A DNA stretch of 35,231 bases, from positions 1-35,231 of the IMG/VR virus record IMGVR_UViG_3300046538_000304. One strand, 5' to 3'. The notes under the pieces were generated by a model, which saw only the letters and a program-made list of their open reading frames with translations, had not been told where the DNA came from and did not search any database. Made by a program: the position numbers and the translations under genes. Position 1 is the first letter of the stretch; every line of letters starts with the position of its first letter. Positions 23,091-31,372 of the stretch are shown here, in pieces. Source of the stretch: a virus.

Positions 23091-24608
23091 GTGAGCGCCA
23101 GTATCACCTTGGCCGGCGAAAGCCAGATTGCCCTGAAGCAAAGCCAGAAAAAACCGCTGATCATCAGCAAATTCATCTTTGCCCACGTGCCCGGGTTGGA
23201 CCCGGTGACGCCGATCGATCGCGCTGCCGGCAAACCACCGGCGGGGCAGATCGTCCAGGTCTACACCATTCCCCAAGAAAACGCCGGCTACGTGAACCCT
23301 AACCAAGTGGTGTACAGCGCACAGCTGGGGTCGGACATTGGTGACTGGGATTTCAACTGGGTCGGCCTCGAGGACGAAGACGGCGTACTGTTTGCCGTGT
23401 CTTACGTCCCGTTGCAACAGAAGCGCAAGAACATCCCGCCGTTGCAGATTGGCAACAACGTCACCCGTAACTTCCTGGTGGCGTTCGATGGCGCTCTGGC
23501 TCTGACCGGCATCACCATTGATGCCCGCACATGGCAGCACGACTTCACGGTGCGCCTGGCCGGCATCGATGAGCGCGAGCGCCTGAGCAATCGCAACCTG
23601 TACGGCCGCGCCTGCTTTTTCGGTGGTTCGCTGACCTTTGAGAGAGTCGGCAGCGTGTTTCAACTCCGCCCTGGTGCGGCCTTCATCGAAGGCATTCGGG
23701 TGGTCCTGGATGAACCGCTTGTGGTCACCGGTGTTATCCCTGTGGGCAAAGTCTGGCTGGATGTCTGTCTTGAGCGCCAATTAAACGACCGGGTGACCAG
23801 CTGGAAAGTGGTCTACGGCGAACAAGTGGATTACACCGATGCAGCGGGGGCGCTTCACTACTGCGAACCGATCGCTAATTTCATTTCGACGAGTGAGATT
23901 GTCGACCTTCGTGCGGTGGAGCCGATCAGTACCCCGCTGGTGAAACACTTCGCTGCAAGGGACGGGGACTATCCGACCCTGCGGGCCCGGGGCACCACTA
24001 AGGGCGACGTGGGCCTGGGCAACCTGCCCAACGCTAAAAGCGATGATCCCGCGTCCAACAGCAGCGAGATCCTGGCCACCACCGCCGCGTTAAACCGTCT
24101 CAACCAACAGGTCAGCGATTCGCTGGTGGGCCTGGTGGCGGCTTTCGACATGGCCAGCGCGCCCCCGGGTTGGCTCAAGCGCAACGGCGCCAACGTGTCG
24201 CGCACCGTCTACGCCAAGTTGTTCGCCGTAATCGGCACCCGTCACGGCGCCGGCGACGGCAACACCACCTTCAACGTGGGCGACAGCCGCGGGCTGTTTA
24301 CTCGGGCCCTGGATGACGGGCGCGGCATTGACCCGAACCGTGAACTGAGCTCAATACAGGCTCCAGCAAACCTGCATCACACCCACGGAGGTGTCTCCGA
24401 TATTGCAGGCCATCACGCTCATTATTCGGCGGCAGGCAGTGGCGGTAACGTCACCGTGAATTACGGCAGTCAGATCACTGTTGCGCCGACCGGCAACACC
24501 ACAACCGGTACCGCCGGCGCTCACCAGCACACCTTAACCATCTATGGCGATGGTGACACCGAAGCACGTCCGATCAACGAGGCGTTGCTGGTCTGCATCA
24601 AGTATTGA
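23091..24608 (+). CDS. Tail fibre/collar protein (receptor-binding candidate)
   Basis: 505-residue tail fibre, likely to recognise the host surface. The N-terminal 150 residues form the DUF3751 (phage tail-collar fibre) baseplate-binding domain: VSASITLAGESQIALKQSQK, SKFIFAHVPGLDP and YVNPNQVVYSAQLGSDIGDWDFNWVGL (in parts). The C-terminal region from about 330 is a collar domain (SLVGLVAAFDMASAPPGWLKRNG, FNVGDSRGLFTRALDDGRG) ending in an HTH-Y-AA glycine-rich tip. GTG at 23091 has GGAG six bases upstream. Such C-terminal tips are often the most variable part. Confidence 0.88.
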   Translation: MSASITLAGESQIALKQSQKKPLIISKFIFAHVPGLDPVTPIDRAAGKPPAGQIVQVYTIPQENAGYVNPNQVVYSAQLGSDIGDWDFNWVGLEDEDGVLFAVSYVPLQQKRKNIPPLQIGNNVTRNFLVAFDGALALTGITIDARTWQHDFTVRLAGIDERERLSNRNLYGRACFFGGSLTFERVGSVFQLRPGAAFIEGIRVVLDEPLVVTGVIPVGKVWLDVCLERQLNDRVTSWKVVYGEQVDYTDAAGALHYCEPIANFISTSEIVDLRAVEPISTPLVKHFAARDGDYPTLRARGTTKGDVGLGNLPNAKSDDPASNSSEILATTAALNRLNQQVSDSLVGLVAAFDMASAPPGWLKRNGANVSRTVYAKLFAVIGTRHGAGDGNTTFNVGDSRGLFTRALDDGRGIDPNRELSSIQAPANLHHTHGGVSDIAGHHAHYSAAGSGGNVTVNYGSQITVAPTGNTTTGTAGAHQHTLTIYGDGDTEARPINEALLVCIKY

Positions 24609-24616
24609 GAGCCTTT

Positions 24617-25324
24617 ATGAACACGAAAACCGTCTACCAAACCAATCATCTGGGTATTTTTGTCGGGCCAGTGACAGCGGACGAATCCCCTCTAGAGCCT
24701 GGTGTATTCCTGATCCCAGGGGGTTGCGTGATGACGCCACCGCCGACAGTGCCGGAGCACAAAGCCGCTTGGTGGAATGGTAAAGCCTGGCAGCTGCTCG
24801 ACTACTTCGGCGGTGTTGTCGTCTACAGCATCGAGACCGGCGAACCGCGAACCCTTGGAGATTTCGAACCGGTGCCGGCCGGCTACACCCTGAAAAAGCC
24901 GGGGCCTAATCAGATCTGGAAGAACGGCGAATGGGTGGATGACATCAACGCCGTGCTGGCCGCGCAGCATCAGAAAAAGCTGGAGGCGATCAGCGCCGAC
25001 AGTGCCCTCTACATTGAAAGCGGTTTCACATCGGACGCCCTGGGCGAGCCGCTGCGCTATGGCAGTGAGATTTTCGACCAGCTCAATCTGACCGGCCTAG
25101 CGCTGCTCAATGCGGACGCTGATTACCCCTGCTACGACGCCGACCTGGTGAAAGTCTTTCGCCCGCATACCGCCGCCCAGCTGTTGCAGGTGGGCCAGGA
25201 CCTGGTCCGCTTCAGACAGGCCGTGTTGAAACACACTGAAGGGCTTAAAACGGCGTTGGCCCTGGCTCTGAAAGACAAGAACCTCAAGGCCATGAAAGCC
25301 ATCACCTGGACGGCGCCGGCATGA
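24617..25324 (+). CDS. Tail fibre assembly protein
   Basis: 235-residue chaperone for the tail fibre. An N-terminal proline-rich part (MNTKTVYQTNHLGIFVGPV, PGGCVMTPPPTVPEHKAAWW) and a TLKKPGPNQIWKNGEWVDD stretch are typical of fibre assembly proteins. A helical DUF4376-like C-terminal domain follows (ALYIESGFTSDALGEPLRYGS, VFRPHTAAQLLQVGQDLVRFRQAVL in parts). I use the ATG at 24617; a TTG at 24605 overlapping the fibre stop is also open. It directly follows its presumed client gene. Confidence 0.82.
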   Translation: MNTKTVYQTNHLGIFVGPVTADESPLEPGVFLIPGGCVMTPPPTVPEHKAAWWNGKAWQLLDYFGGVVVYSIETGEPRTLGDFEPVPAGYTLKKPGPNQIWKNGEWVDDINAVLAAQHQKKLEAISADSALYIESGFTSDALGEPLRYGSEIFDQLNLTGLALLNADADYPCYDADLVKVFRPHTAAQLLQVGQDLVRFRQAVLKHTEGLKTALALALKDKNLKAMKAITWTAPA

Positions 25325-26244
25325 ACTGGGCGCCGGTGACGATGCGCTGGCCAGAACAGGCCACGCAATGGATGGGCGAGCTGTCAGCCGCCCAGGATCT
25401 GGCCAGCGGCGAGTTGGTCAGCACCGCGTTGCGCCTGACCGGCCTCGACGGCTTGACCAGCACCAACCCGGGGCCGGTGGGTGACGCCGCCAAAGGCGCA
25501 ATCGCCGCCGGCCGTGCGGCCCTGGCTGAACAGCTGGGTCAGGCACCGGCGTGCCTGGTGGTGACGCCGTTTCAAAGCGGCATTGGCCAGGGCAGTGGCT
25601 ACCAGCGTTTCCTATCGGCACCGAACCTGCTGGAGCACCTGGCGAAAAAGTTGGACGACGTGACCGACAGCGGACGCCCATCTGGGCCCCAATACGCACT
25701 GTCGATTCTGTTCCTGGGCACGCGCCTCGATCAGTTGGCCAGCACCTTGTCGCGCTTCAATGCCTTGCTGCCGATCCCCGACCTGGTCCGCACAGAGCGC
25801 CGCGCCCAGCACCTGGTGAAGCTGGAAACCGAGAAATGGGAAATCCCCGGCGCCGGCCCGTTGCCGCGCTGGCAATCGCTGCCCCTGGAGCGTTGCACAG
25901 TGGTCAAGGCTGCCAAGCAGTCCATGGTCGGTCAACTGGCGGTGCTGGAGAGCTACGCGGCCGACAGCTCACCACTGGGCGATCTGGCCGCGCTGGCCAC
26001 CCGCAAAGCAGCTCAGCAGCAAGGCCGGGACCAGCAGTTGGACGACCTGAAAGCCTTGCTCGCCGGCGGCGCTGAAGACAGCAGCATGCGCGCGCGCCTG
26101 ATTGGTCCGGGGAACACCAGCGAACTGCGCCGCGAATTGCTCGCCGGTGACGCCCCGGGGCACGAATGGGTGCTGTGTGCCGGCGTCATGCTGGTGGGCT
26201 CGAAAGAGGCGTTGAGTTTTGTCCAGGAGCTGGTCGGCCTATGA
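25321..26244 (+). CDS. Phage structural-region protein, function unknown (307 aa)
   Basis: I do not recognise a defined family for this 307-residue protein. It is alpha-helical, Leu/Ala-rich and soluble, with repeated AALA-type helices, an ILFLGTRLDQLASTLSRFNALLPIPDL segment and a C-terminal ALSFVQELVGL. Its position between the fibre assembly protein and the baseplate-hub genes, with ATGA overlap at both ends, implies a role in baseplate or central spike assembly. Proteins of this type sit at the same place in related prophages. Confidence 0.72.
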   Translation: MNWAPVTMRWPEQATQWMGELSAAQDLASGELVSTALRLTGLDGLTSTNPGPVGDAAKGAIAAGRAALAEQLGQAPACLVVTPFQSGIGQGSGYQRFLSAPNLLEHLAKKLDDVTDSGRPSGPQYALSILFLGTRLDQLASTLSRFNALLPIPDLVRTERRAQHLVKLETEKWEIPGAGPLPRWQSLPLERCTVVKAAKQSMVGQLAVLESYAADSSPLGDLAALATRKAAQQQGRDQQLDDLKALLAGGAEDSSMRARLIGPGNTSELRRELLAGDAPGHEWVLCAGVMLVGSKEALSFVQELVGL

Positions 26245-26792
26245 CGCTGTTACTTGATGGCCACAAGGTCCAGGGCAAGAACCTCAAGGTGACGGCGAAC
26301 CTGCGGATTGAAAGCGGCGACATGTCGGGCCAGACCAGCAACACCGACAAGGCGCACAAGGGATTCAAGCCTAAGACCCTGACCATCTCGCTGCTGATCC
26401 CCTTTGTGGATAACTCGCACATGACGGACCTGATGCGCCTGGCCGAATCCATGGGTAGCGGCGGCCAGATGCACCTGTACCGCGTCGTCAATGACACGGC
26501 CGAGGCCTTCGGTATTCGACAGGTCGAGTTCTCGGAAGGGATCAGCGCCCGCGAGGACGATTCCCTGCGCGCTTGGCTGGTCCAGTTCACGCTGAGCGAA
26601 CGCCAGTCCAACCCGGAGAAGGTCGAAGGCCGACGCGCCGGCAACGCGGTCAACGCCCAGGGCGGCCCCGGCAGCGCGGTCGGTACGGGTGGCGAGGGCA
26701 AGGACTCGACCACGGACAACCCGGCGTTGAGCGGCTTCGAAAAGGTGCTGAGCCGCGTCGATAGTTGGCTGGGCGGGAGTGAGCCGAAGTGA
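26241..26792 (+). CDS. Baseplate complex protein (K139-type)
   Basis: 183-residue protein, MTLLLDGHKVQGKNLKVTANLRIESGDMSGQTSNTD (in parts) followed by KGFKPKTLTISLLIPFVDNSHMTDLMRLAE. This resembles small beta-rich baseplate adaptor proteins of this phage branch. The C-terminal third is a low-complexity Gly/Ala/Ser linker. ATG 26241 overlaps the previous stop. It precedes the hub gene, which fits the order seen in other contractile tails, where an adaptor links tube and hub. Confidence 0.75.
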   Translation: MTLLLDGHKVQGKNLKVTANLRIESGDMSGQTSNTDKAHKGFKPKTLTISLLIPFVDNSHMTDLMRLAESMGSGGQMHLYRVVNDTAEAFGIRQVEFSEGISAREDDSLRAWLVQFTLSERQSNPEKVEGRRAGNAVNAQGGPGSAVGTGGEGKDSTTDNPALSGFEKVLSRVDSWLGGSEPK

Positions 26793-27493
26793 AGCTGCAC
26801 AAAGTCCTGGCGATCAATGGCACGCCGTTCGCCCTGGTGAAAGAGGACGTTCGGCTGGACGCCACCAGCCCGGGGCGGGCGACGTTTACGATCAAGTCCG
26901 CGGAGTCGGTCAAAGGTCTGGTAACGCTGGATATCGGCTACAACGACCGCACGCTGCAACGGCACTTTATCGGCTACGTCGAACGCTGCACCCCGGCCAA
27001 CAGCATCGAGCAGGTGCTGTTCTGCCGCGAGCTGGCCGCCGTGCTGGCCAATCCGTTGCCGCTGAACCTGCGTCACGTTGATCTGCGGGCGGTGCTGACC
27101 CAGGTCAGCGAACAGACCGGCCTGCGTTTTCGGGTTCCCGATCGGCCCTACGCCGACGTCAAGGCGCCGTTCTTCTACAGCCTGGCCGCCGGATACCAGG
27201 CGATGGACAGCCTGGCCCGGGTTTTCAACATTCCCTACTTCACCTGGCACCAACTGGGCAACGGCGAAGTGTTTGCCGGCAGTTGGGCCGACAGCTTTTT
27301 CGGCGAACGACCACCGCTACAAATCCCCACGGATCTGTTCGAAGGCTACCAGGGCAACCAAAGCGCGATGATCGCAGCCCTTCCCGGGTTACGACCAGGT
27401 GCAACGATCAACCACGGCGAGCGCATCACCAGTGTGGCCCTCGCCAATGACCAGATGGCCATCCGATGGAAGACGCAATCCGCCGCGCTGTAG
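26789..27493 (+). CDS. Baseplate hub protein (gpD/gp27-like)
   Basis: 234-residue protein at the place of P2 gpD and T4 gp27, the hub ring at the end of the tube. Parts such as LHKVLAINGTPFALVKEDVRLD, GYNDRTLQRHFIGYVERCTPANS, DLRAVLTQVSEQTGLRF and FFYSLAAGYQAMDSLARVFNIPYFTWHQLGNG (in parts) suggest the hub fold. GTG start overlaps the previous stop as GTGA. Its 3' end overlaps the spike gene by 28 bases. Hub role is inferred from position and pattern. Confidence 0.72.
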   Translation: MKLHKVLAINGTPFALVKEDVRLDATSPGRATFTIKSAESVKGLVTLDIGYNDRTLQRHFIGYVERCTPANSIEQVLFCRELAAVLANPLPLNLRHVDLRAVLTQVSEQTGLRFRVPDRPYADVKAPFFYSLAAGYQAMDSLARVFNIPYFTWHQLGNGEVFAGSWADSFFGERPPLQIPTDLFEGYQGNQSAMIAALPGLRPGATINHGERITSVALANDQMAIRWKTQSAAL

Positions 27494-28443
27494 AGCGCCA
27501 GTTTCCCGAACTCACCGGTGGCTATCACCTGCCGCGCTTTGCCCGGGTTGTCGCCGTGGCCGACGCCCCGGTCACCGCCGGCATTTGCGACGACTTCCGG
27601 CCGCGCTATGCCGTGGACATTGAATTGCTGGGTCCTGATGGTGAAGTCGATCCGCAGTTGCCCCAGCTCGCCGGCGTGCCGCTGCCATTACCCTCCGGTG
27701 GTGAAGAAATGGGCATGTATGCCTTTCCGGAGGAGGGCACCCAAGTGGTGGTGTGCTTCGCCTATGGCCTGCCAAACAAGCCCTATATTCAAACCATATT
27801 GCCCCACGGCCTGAGCATGCCCCGCGTGCCTAAAGGTGACCAGGTGTGGCAGCACAGCGAGGCCTGCCAACAGCGTGTCGATGCCGACGGCAACTGGCTA
27901 CGCCAGACAGATGGCAAGATCCAGGACAAGGCGATCGAGCGCGAAGTCGAAGCCCTGGACAACACTGAGAGCTTCCAGAATCACACTAGGACGGTGGACG
28001 ACCATTCGACCGAGTCAGTAGGTGGCATCAAGAAGATTGAAGCACTGGGCGCACTCAAGCTGCTGTCGGGCGGATCCGCCAGCTTGGCAGCGGTGGACGA
28101 TCTGCACCAGGCCACCGGCCGTGACTTGAACCTGGTGGTGGGGCAGAAGCACAACGCCACGGTGGGTGGCGACATGCAGGAAAAAATCCAGGGCTTGCGC
28201 AAAAGCGTGGCCGGAATGAGCCAGCAGCTGCAGGCGCCGAAGAACTGGATAGGGTCTGGGACCGTTAACCTATTTCAGGTGGTGTGCGACATGCTTGATC
28301 TGCTGCAGCAGATGAACACCCAGCTGGCGGCACACACCCACGTACCAGGACCAACGCCGAGCCCGACCGATGCGGCGGCATTCACGGCGAAGGCTGCCCA
28401 AGCTTTGGCGTTAGCAGCGACGTTGAAACCGGTTACGCTTTAA
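27466..28443 (+). CDS. Baseplate spike protein (gpV/gp5-like OB-fold)
   Basis: 325-residue protein with an OB-fold at the N terminus (PRFARVVAVADAPVTAGICDDFRPRYAVDIELLG in parts, LPLPSGGEEMGMYAFPEEGTQVVVCFAYGLPNKPYIQTIL in parts), typical of gpV/gp5 spike proteins that pierce the outer membrane. The C-terminal half has a predicted beta-helix/coiled region with QEKIQGLRKSVAGMSQQL and an HTHVPGPTPSPTD segment common to spike tips. It is the last late gene; after its stop the base composition becomes A/T-richer. Confidence 0.78.
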   Translation: MEDAIRRAVERQFPELTGGYHLPRFARVVAVADAPVTAGICDDFRPRYAVDIELLGPDGEVDPQLPQLAGVPLPLPSGGEEMGMYAFPEEGTQVVVCFAYGLPNKPYIQTILPHGLSMPRVPKGDQVWQHSEACQQRVDADGNWLRQTDGKIQDKAIEREVEALDNTESFQNHTRTVDDHSTESVGGIKKIEALGALKLLSGGSASLAAVDDLHQATGRDLNLVVGQKHNATVGGDMQEKIQGLRKSVAGMSQQLQAPKNWIGSGTVNLFQVVCDMLDLLQQMNTQLAAHTHVPGPTPSPTDAAAFTAKAAQALALAATLKPVTL

Positions 28444-28601
28444 ATAGAGTCGAGTGCCCGGGACTATACAAAATTCGCTTTATCGTGCTTTCAATGTGAA
28501 TGAAGCCGGTATGCTACCCTCCTGTTCAGAATGTACTGAGCTTTGAAAATCAAAAATATGAAGCATGGTTCGTTGGACGGTTGAGAATGGAAGGATGTTG
28601 A

Positions 28602-29498
28602 ATGATTTCGGAAGCTCTTAATCAAATTATATTTGCTTGGTGGAATACAAGTTTGGCTCCTTCAGCGAAATGTAGATCTACGCAAGAACAAAAAACTATT
28701 GCCTGTTCCGTAATTATGTATTTGATTGAGGTGAGCGGCGCTGACTTTATCGCTTTAGGGGAGATGTCAGAAGAAGATTTTCTGTATGTGTCGGAGACCT
28801 GTAAAGTCGAAGGTTACGTTTTTGCTACTGAAATCACAGCTGTCGGTAGGTCCAGCTTTGATATTTGCTACGCTTACAATAGTAAAAAAATGTTCGTTCT
28901 TGCGACGAAGGATATAACGACAAAAAAAGGTGGAACTACCTTAAAAGTTGCTAAGAAATTCGAAGTCGTTGTTGATGGTTCAACATCGTTGTTTCATGTG
29001 TATGTCTCTCACTGGCCTAGCAGGTTGTGGTGCACAAAAAATGACGCCAACCGACATTTGCTCGGTATAAGGCTGAGAGATTCGATTGATGCCGTTATTG
29101 ATGAGCATGGCAAAAACCCGTTCGTAATTCTCCTTGGTGATTATAATGATGAGCCATTTGATGAGTCGCTGAGCCAGCAAGTAATGGCGTCTAGGGATGT
29201 AGAACTGGTACATCGGCGTGAGCACTTATTTTACAACCCGTTTTGGAAATACCTCTGCAAAACGACAAACGATCACCCGGTTGCTGGTAGCTATTATTAT
29301 AAATCTGGTGAGATAACCCGATGGCATACCTTTGATCAAGTGATTTTTTCACATGCATTCATAGAGGCAAAAGAGTGGCGGTTGGCTAGAGAATGTGACC
29401 ACATTGTTGAGATTCCGACTTATACCCAGTTGGTGAAAAGTTCGAGCTCAACATTTGACCACCTTCCCGTCTATGGAATAATTGAAAGGGTAATATAA
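28602..29498 (+). CDS. Endonuclease/exonuclease/phosphatase (EEP/DNase I-like) protein, cargo
   Basis: 298-residue protein with the complete EEP catalytic set in order: N15 (AWWNTSL), E54 (ALGEMS), H137 (YVSHWPSR), D180-x-N182 (LLGDYNDEP), D245 (FDQVIF) and D286-H287 (FDHLPVYG). These residues bind metal and attack phosphodiester bonds in nucleases and phosphatases of the family, so it should cut DNA, RNA or a phosphorylated small molecule. No signal peptide is seen, so it acts in the cytoplasm. GGAAGG lies seven bases before the ATG. The gene and its follower are A/T-rich and stand between the spike gene and a terminator, the usual cargo slot. Anti-phage or toxin role is inference. Confidence 0.88.
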   Translation: MISEALNQIIFAWWNTSLAPSAKCRSTQEQKTIACSVIMYLIEVSGADFIALGEMSEEDFLYVSETCKVEGYVFATEITAVGRSSFDICYAYNSKKMFVLATKDITTKKGGTTLKVAKKFEVVVDGSTSLFHVYVSHWPSRLWCTKNDANRHLLGIRLRDSIDAVIDEHGKNPFVILLGDYNDEPFDESLSQQVMASRDVELVHRREHLFYNPFWKYLCKTTNDHPVAGSYYYKSGEITRWHTFDQVIFSHAFIEAKEWRLARECDHIVEIPTYTQLVKSSSSTFDHLPVYGIIERVI

Positions 29499-29948
29499 AT
29501 GGTTGATTTTATCGGTTCTTTTCAAAAGGGATTGGATGCCGCGCAGAAGGCAGAAAAAAATAAGCAAGAGATCTATTCTGTATTGAGAGTACTAAACGAG
29601 CAGTTGATGCAGGTCTCAGATGGGAAATTGGAAATATCAATCTACACAAAGTCTTTGCCTTTGCTTGGTCTTTTGAGTGTGGTGGCTAATGAGCATAAGG
29701 GCGCTTACAGCTATTTGGCCGCGATTAACCCCTTGGCGGAGAAGAGAGATCATGTCGAACTTGCTAAATGGAAGCTTGATTCCAACGGCTACCCACTCCT
29801 GATAACTACGTCGGATTACGACATTTATTGTGAAGATAAAGAGGCTGTAGAGAAAGCGTTACAAGACTTAATTAGTAACCCGGTTGTAGGTGAGAAGCTC
29901 TACTCGGTTATGAAGCAAAAGCCCAAATCTGCTGATCAAATAAGATAG
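29499..29948 (+). CDS. Unknown partner protein of the EEP gene (149 aa), cargo
   Basis: 149-residue protein beginning at the base after the EEP stop, with GAAAGGG eight bases before its ATG, so the pair is one transcript. The N terminus is a charged helix (FQKGLDAAQKAEKNKQEIYSVLRVLNEQLM). A strand-rich middle (LEISIYTKSLPLLGLLSVV, ...GYPLLITTSDYDIYCEDKEAVEKALQDLI) follows. I know no family. Constant tight linkage would point to a regulator, sensor or immunity partner for the nuclease. Confidence 0.75.
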   Translation: MVDFIGSFQKGLDAAQKAEKNKQEIYSVLRVLNEQLMQVSDGKLEISIYTKSLPLLGLLSVVANEHKGAYSYLAAINPLAEKRDHVELAKWKLDSNGYPLLITTSDYDIYCEDKEAVEKALQDLISNPVVGEKLYSVMKQKPKSADQIR

Positions 29949-29986
29949 CGAGTGGAGCAGATTACGTTTCTTTATCCACCGCTATT

Positions 29987-30012
29987 AAGCCCGTCGCATG
30001 ACGGGCTTTTTC
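29987..30012 (+). terminator. Terminator of the EEP cargo operon
   Basis: AAGCCCGTC and GACGGGCTT make a 9-bp GC-rich stem (29987-29995 with 30000-30008) with a four-base loop and a run of five T. It is a strong rho-independent terminator 39 bases after the cargo pair. Confidence 0.88.
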
Positions 30013-30054
30013 GTTCGTGTAGGCAAAGCTCATTAATATCTGATTCGACATCTT

Positions 30055-30351
30055 TCACGCCAATCGACACCACCAATACTGTGCGTAGGCACAGCCATCG
30101 ATGTACTCAATCCCACTCAAGACAAAACCGGTAACCGCCATCCCAGCTAGTGTTGCGTCCAGAAGCCGTGGCAAAGGATCGGGGTCAAGAGGCATGCCTA
30201 CGTCTATTCGAGCCACATTAGCGCTCCGACCGAGATCAGTGTTGTTTTCTGAGTTAACCATCACGTTGCCCTTTATCGCTTGGTAGCGTCGGCGCTCCAT
30301 TAGGCTCAGAGCAACCCCGTGACGCCGCATGGGGGTAACTAGCATATGCAT
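30055..30351 (-). CDS. Small SOS-linked hypothetical protein (up to 98 aa)
   Basis: Unknown small protein with a likely alpha-helical core containing LPRLLDATLAGMAVTGFVLSGIEYIDG. Two starts are possible: 30351, fourteen bases after the upstream gene's stop, or 30261 (68 residues, MVNSENNTDLGRSANVARI), which has AAGGG seven bases upstream. It follows the gene at 30365-30616 in the same direction and would share its LexA-controlled promoter. No catalytic motif is visible. Confidence 0.5.
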   Translation of the reverse strand: MHMLVTPMRRHGVALSLMERRRYQAIKGNVMVNSENNTDLGRSANVARIDVGMPLDPDPLPRLLDATLAGMAVTGFVLSGIEYIDGCAYAQYWWCRLA

Positions 30352-30364
30352 GTGCTAGCCCCGC

Positions 30365-30616
30365 CTATTCGCCATGTTGACGATCTAATAGAGCTTCGAC
30401 CGCGTAGGCCAGAGCGCCGTCGGCTTGTTCTAGAAGATCGCTAAGATCGTCACGGTTGATCACCTGACGGCGGTGCAGGGTGTGAGCCTGAATAAGCAGT
30501 GTCTTGTGGTGACGTCCAGGGTTTTCCAGCAGCGCGGCTTCGTCCCTCAAAAGTAATTCCCACTGCGTGATCGCGCTGGTCCTATCACCCGAAGTTGCCA
30601 ATTGCCCCATGTGCAT
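30365..30616 (-). CDS. Small SOS-controlled hypothetical protein (83 aa)
   Basis: 83-residue helical, His/Leu-rich protein: LATSGDRTSAITQWELLLRDEA, NPGRHHKTLLIQAHTLHRR and LSDLLEQADGALAYAVEALL. The ATG at 30616 has GAGGTGA close upstream. A perfect LexA box overlaps its presumed promoter (30641-30660), so expression should rise on DNA damage. In a prophage such a gene could link host SOS to induction, to antirepression of a repressor that cannot self-cleave, or to a toxin. Function not recognised. Confidence 0.6.
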   Translation of the reverse strand: MHMGQLATSGDRTSAITQWELLLRDEAALLENPGRHHKTLLIQAHTLHRRQVINRDDLSDLLEQADGALAYAVEALLDRQHGE

Positions 30617-30640
30617 CGCTCACCTCTAATAAACTAACAA

Positions 30641-30660
30641 TACTGTATGTATAAACAGTA
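30641..30660 (-). promoter_or_regulatory. LexA (SOS) box
   Basis: TACTGTATGTATAAACAGTA contains CTGT-N8-ACAG and matches the gamma-proteobacterial LexA consensus. On the minus strand TATACT (a -10 candidate) overlaps it, 25-44 bases before the ATG at 30616. Confidence 0.85.
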
Positions 30661-31311
30661 TAGCGATTGTGGTCGCGAGGCAATGACGGTCCGATGAAAC
30701 GAAGGCTAAGGCCATACAAGAGCAGACGCTGGAGAAATCCACCGGGCGAAGAAAAAAACGTCTGAAAAAGCACTTATCCCCCTCCCGCCGACGGGCTTTG
30801 CGCCTGGTTTTTATGCAATGGATAGGATGGTGCAATCGATGACCTAACTCAGGCCAGCTGCGGGGGCCGTGGGGAGGTTGGCAATTGCATTGTGTGCAAG
30901 GCTTTGCAAAGAAGTGCAGTGGTTTTGCACAGCCCCCATAGCGAGCCAGATCGGAGGTCTATCTCTAGAGGCCCCGGTTTCAAAGGGGCGTTGTTAAAAA
31001 ACAAGCGTTTTATTGAGTTTTTACTTTCTGAATAGCTCGTACCTGGCGAGCTTTGGCTGGTTTCAGAAACAGTATCAACTCGCGTGAAATACCAGCCGCA
31101 TAGGGCTTTCAGGTCGATTAACCCATTTCACAGCTTGACCAGCTATGAGAGGACTAGTTCGGACGACAAAAATCGGCCGAAAGCAGACAGGCACCGGATT
31201 TAGGAAGGATCGGCTAAAGGACGAGAGGAGCTAGTTAACTGTTACGTAAAACCATTCACTAAGACCTCGATAAAGTCAGCTTCCCTCCAGTACCGACTTC
31301 CGACGGGTAGC
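30661..31311. other. Non-coding stretch with several small dyads
   Basis: No convincing gene is seen over these 650 bases; short frames on either strand lack ribosome sites and family resemblance. It contains three TGCA-centred dyads in a row (30885-30930) and a small hairpin GCCCC/GGGGC (30971-30975 with 30985-30989). It lies between the SOS operon and the ATPase/nuclease terminator. Confidence 0.5.
30885..30930. repeat. Three consecutive TGCA-centred inverted repeats
   Basis: TTGCA-N5-TGCAA (30885-30899), CTTTGCAAAG (30902-30911) and GTGCA-N7-TGCAC (30914-30930) follow each other with centres about 15 bases apart. They could be a cooperative protein binding array. Function unknown. Confidence 0.4.
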
Positions 31312-31332
31312 AAAAAGCCCGCCTAGGCGGGC
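31312..31332 (-). terminator. Terminator of the ATPase/nuclease operon
   Basis: On the minus strand GCCCGCC-TA-GGCGGGC (31332-31317) is followed by five T (31316-31312), about 40 bases after the nuclease-like gene's stop. It is a strong rho-independent terminator. Confidence 0.85.
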
Positions 31333-31372
31333 CTTCCTGCGGGGGTATTCAAAACGCCACTACTCGAATCGT

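Noticed and set aside
30585-30835. Two overlapping minus-strand frames upstream of the LexA-controlled gene
   Set aside because: They run through the LexA box and promoter and have no ribosome site; not coding.
30885-30930. tRNA or small RNA gene in the non-coding gap
   Set aside because: The small hairpins do not make a cloverleaf and no promoter-terminator pair frames them.
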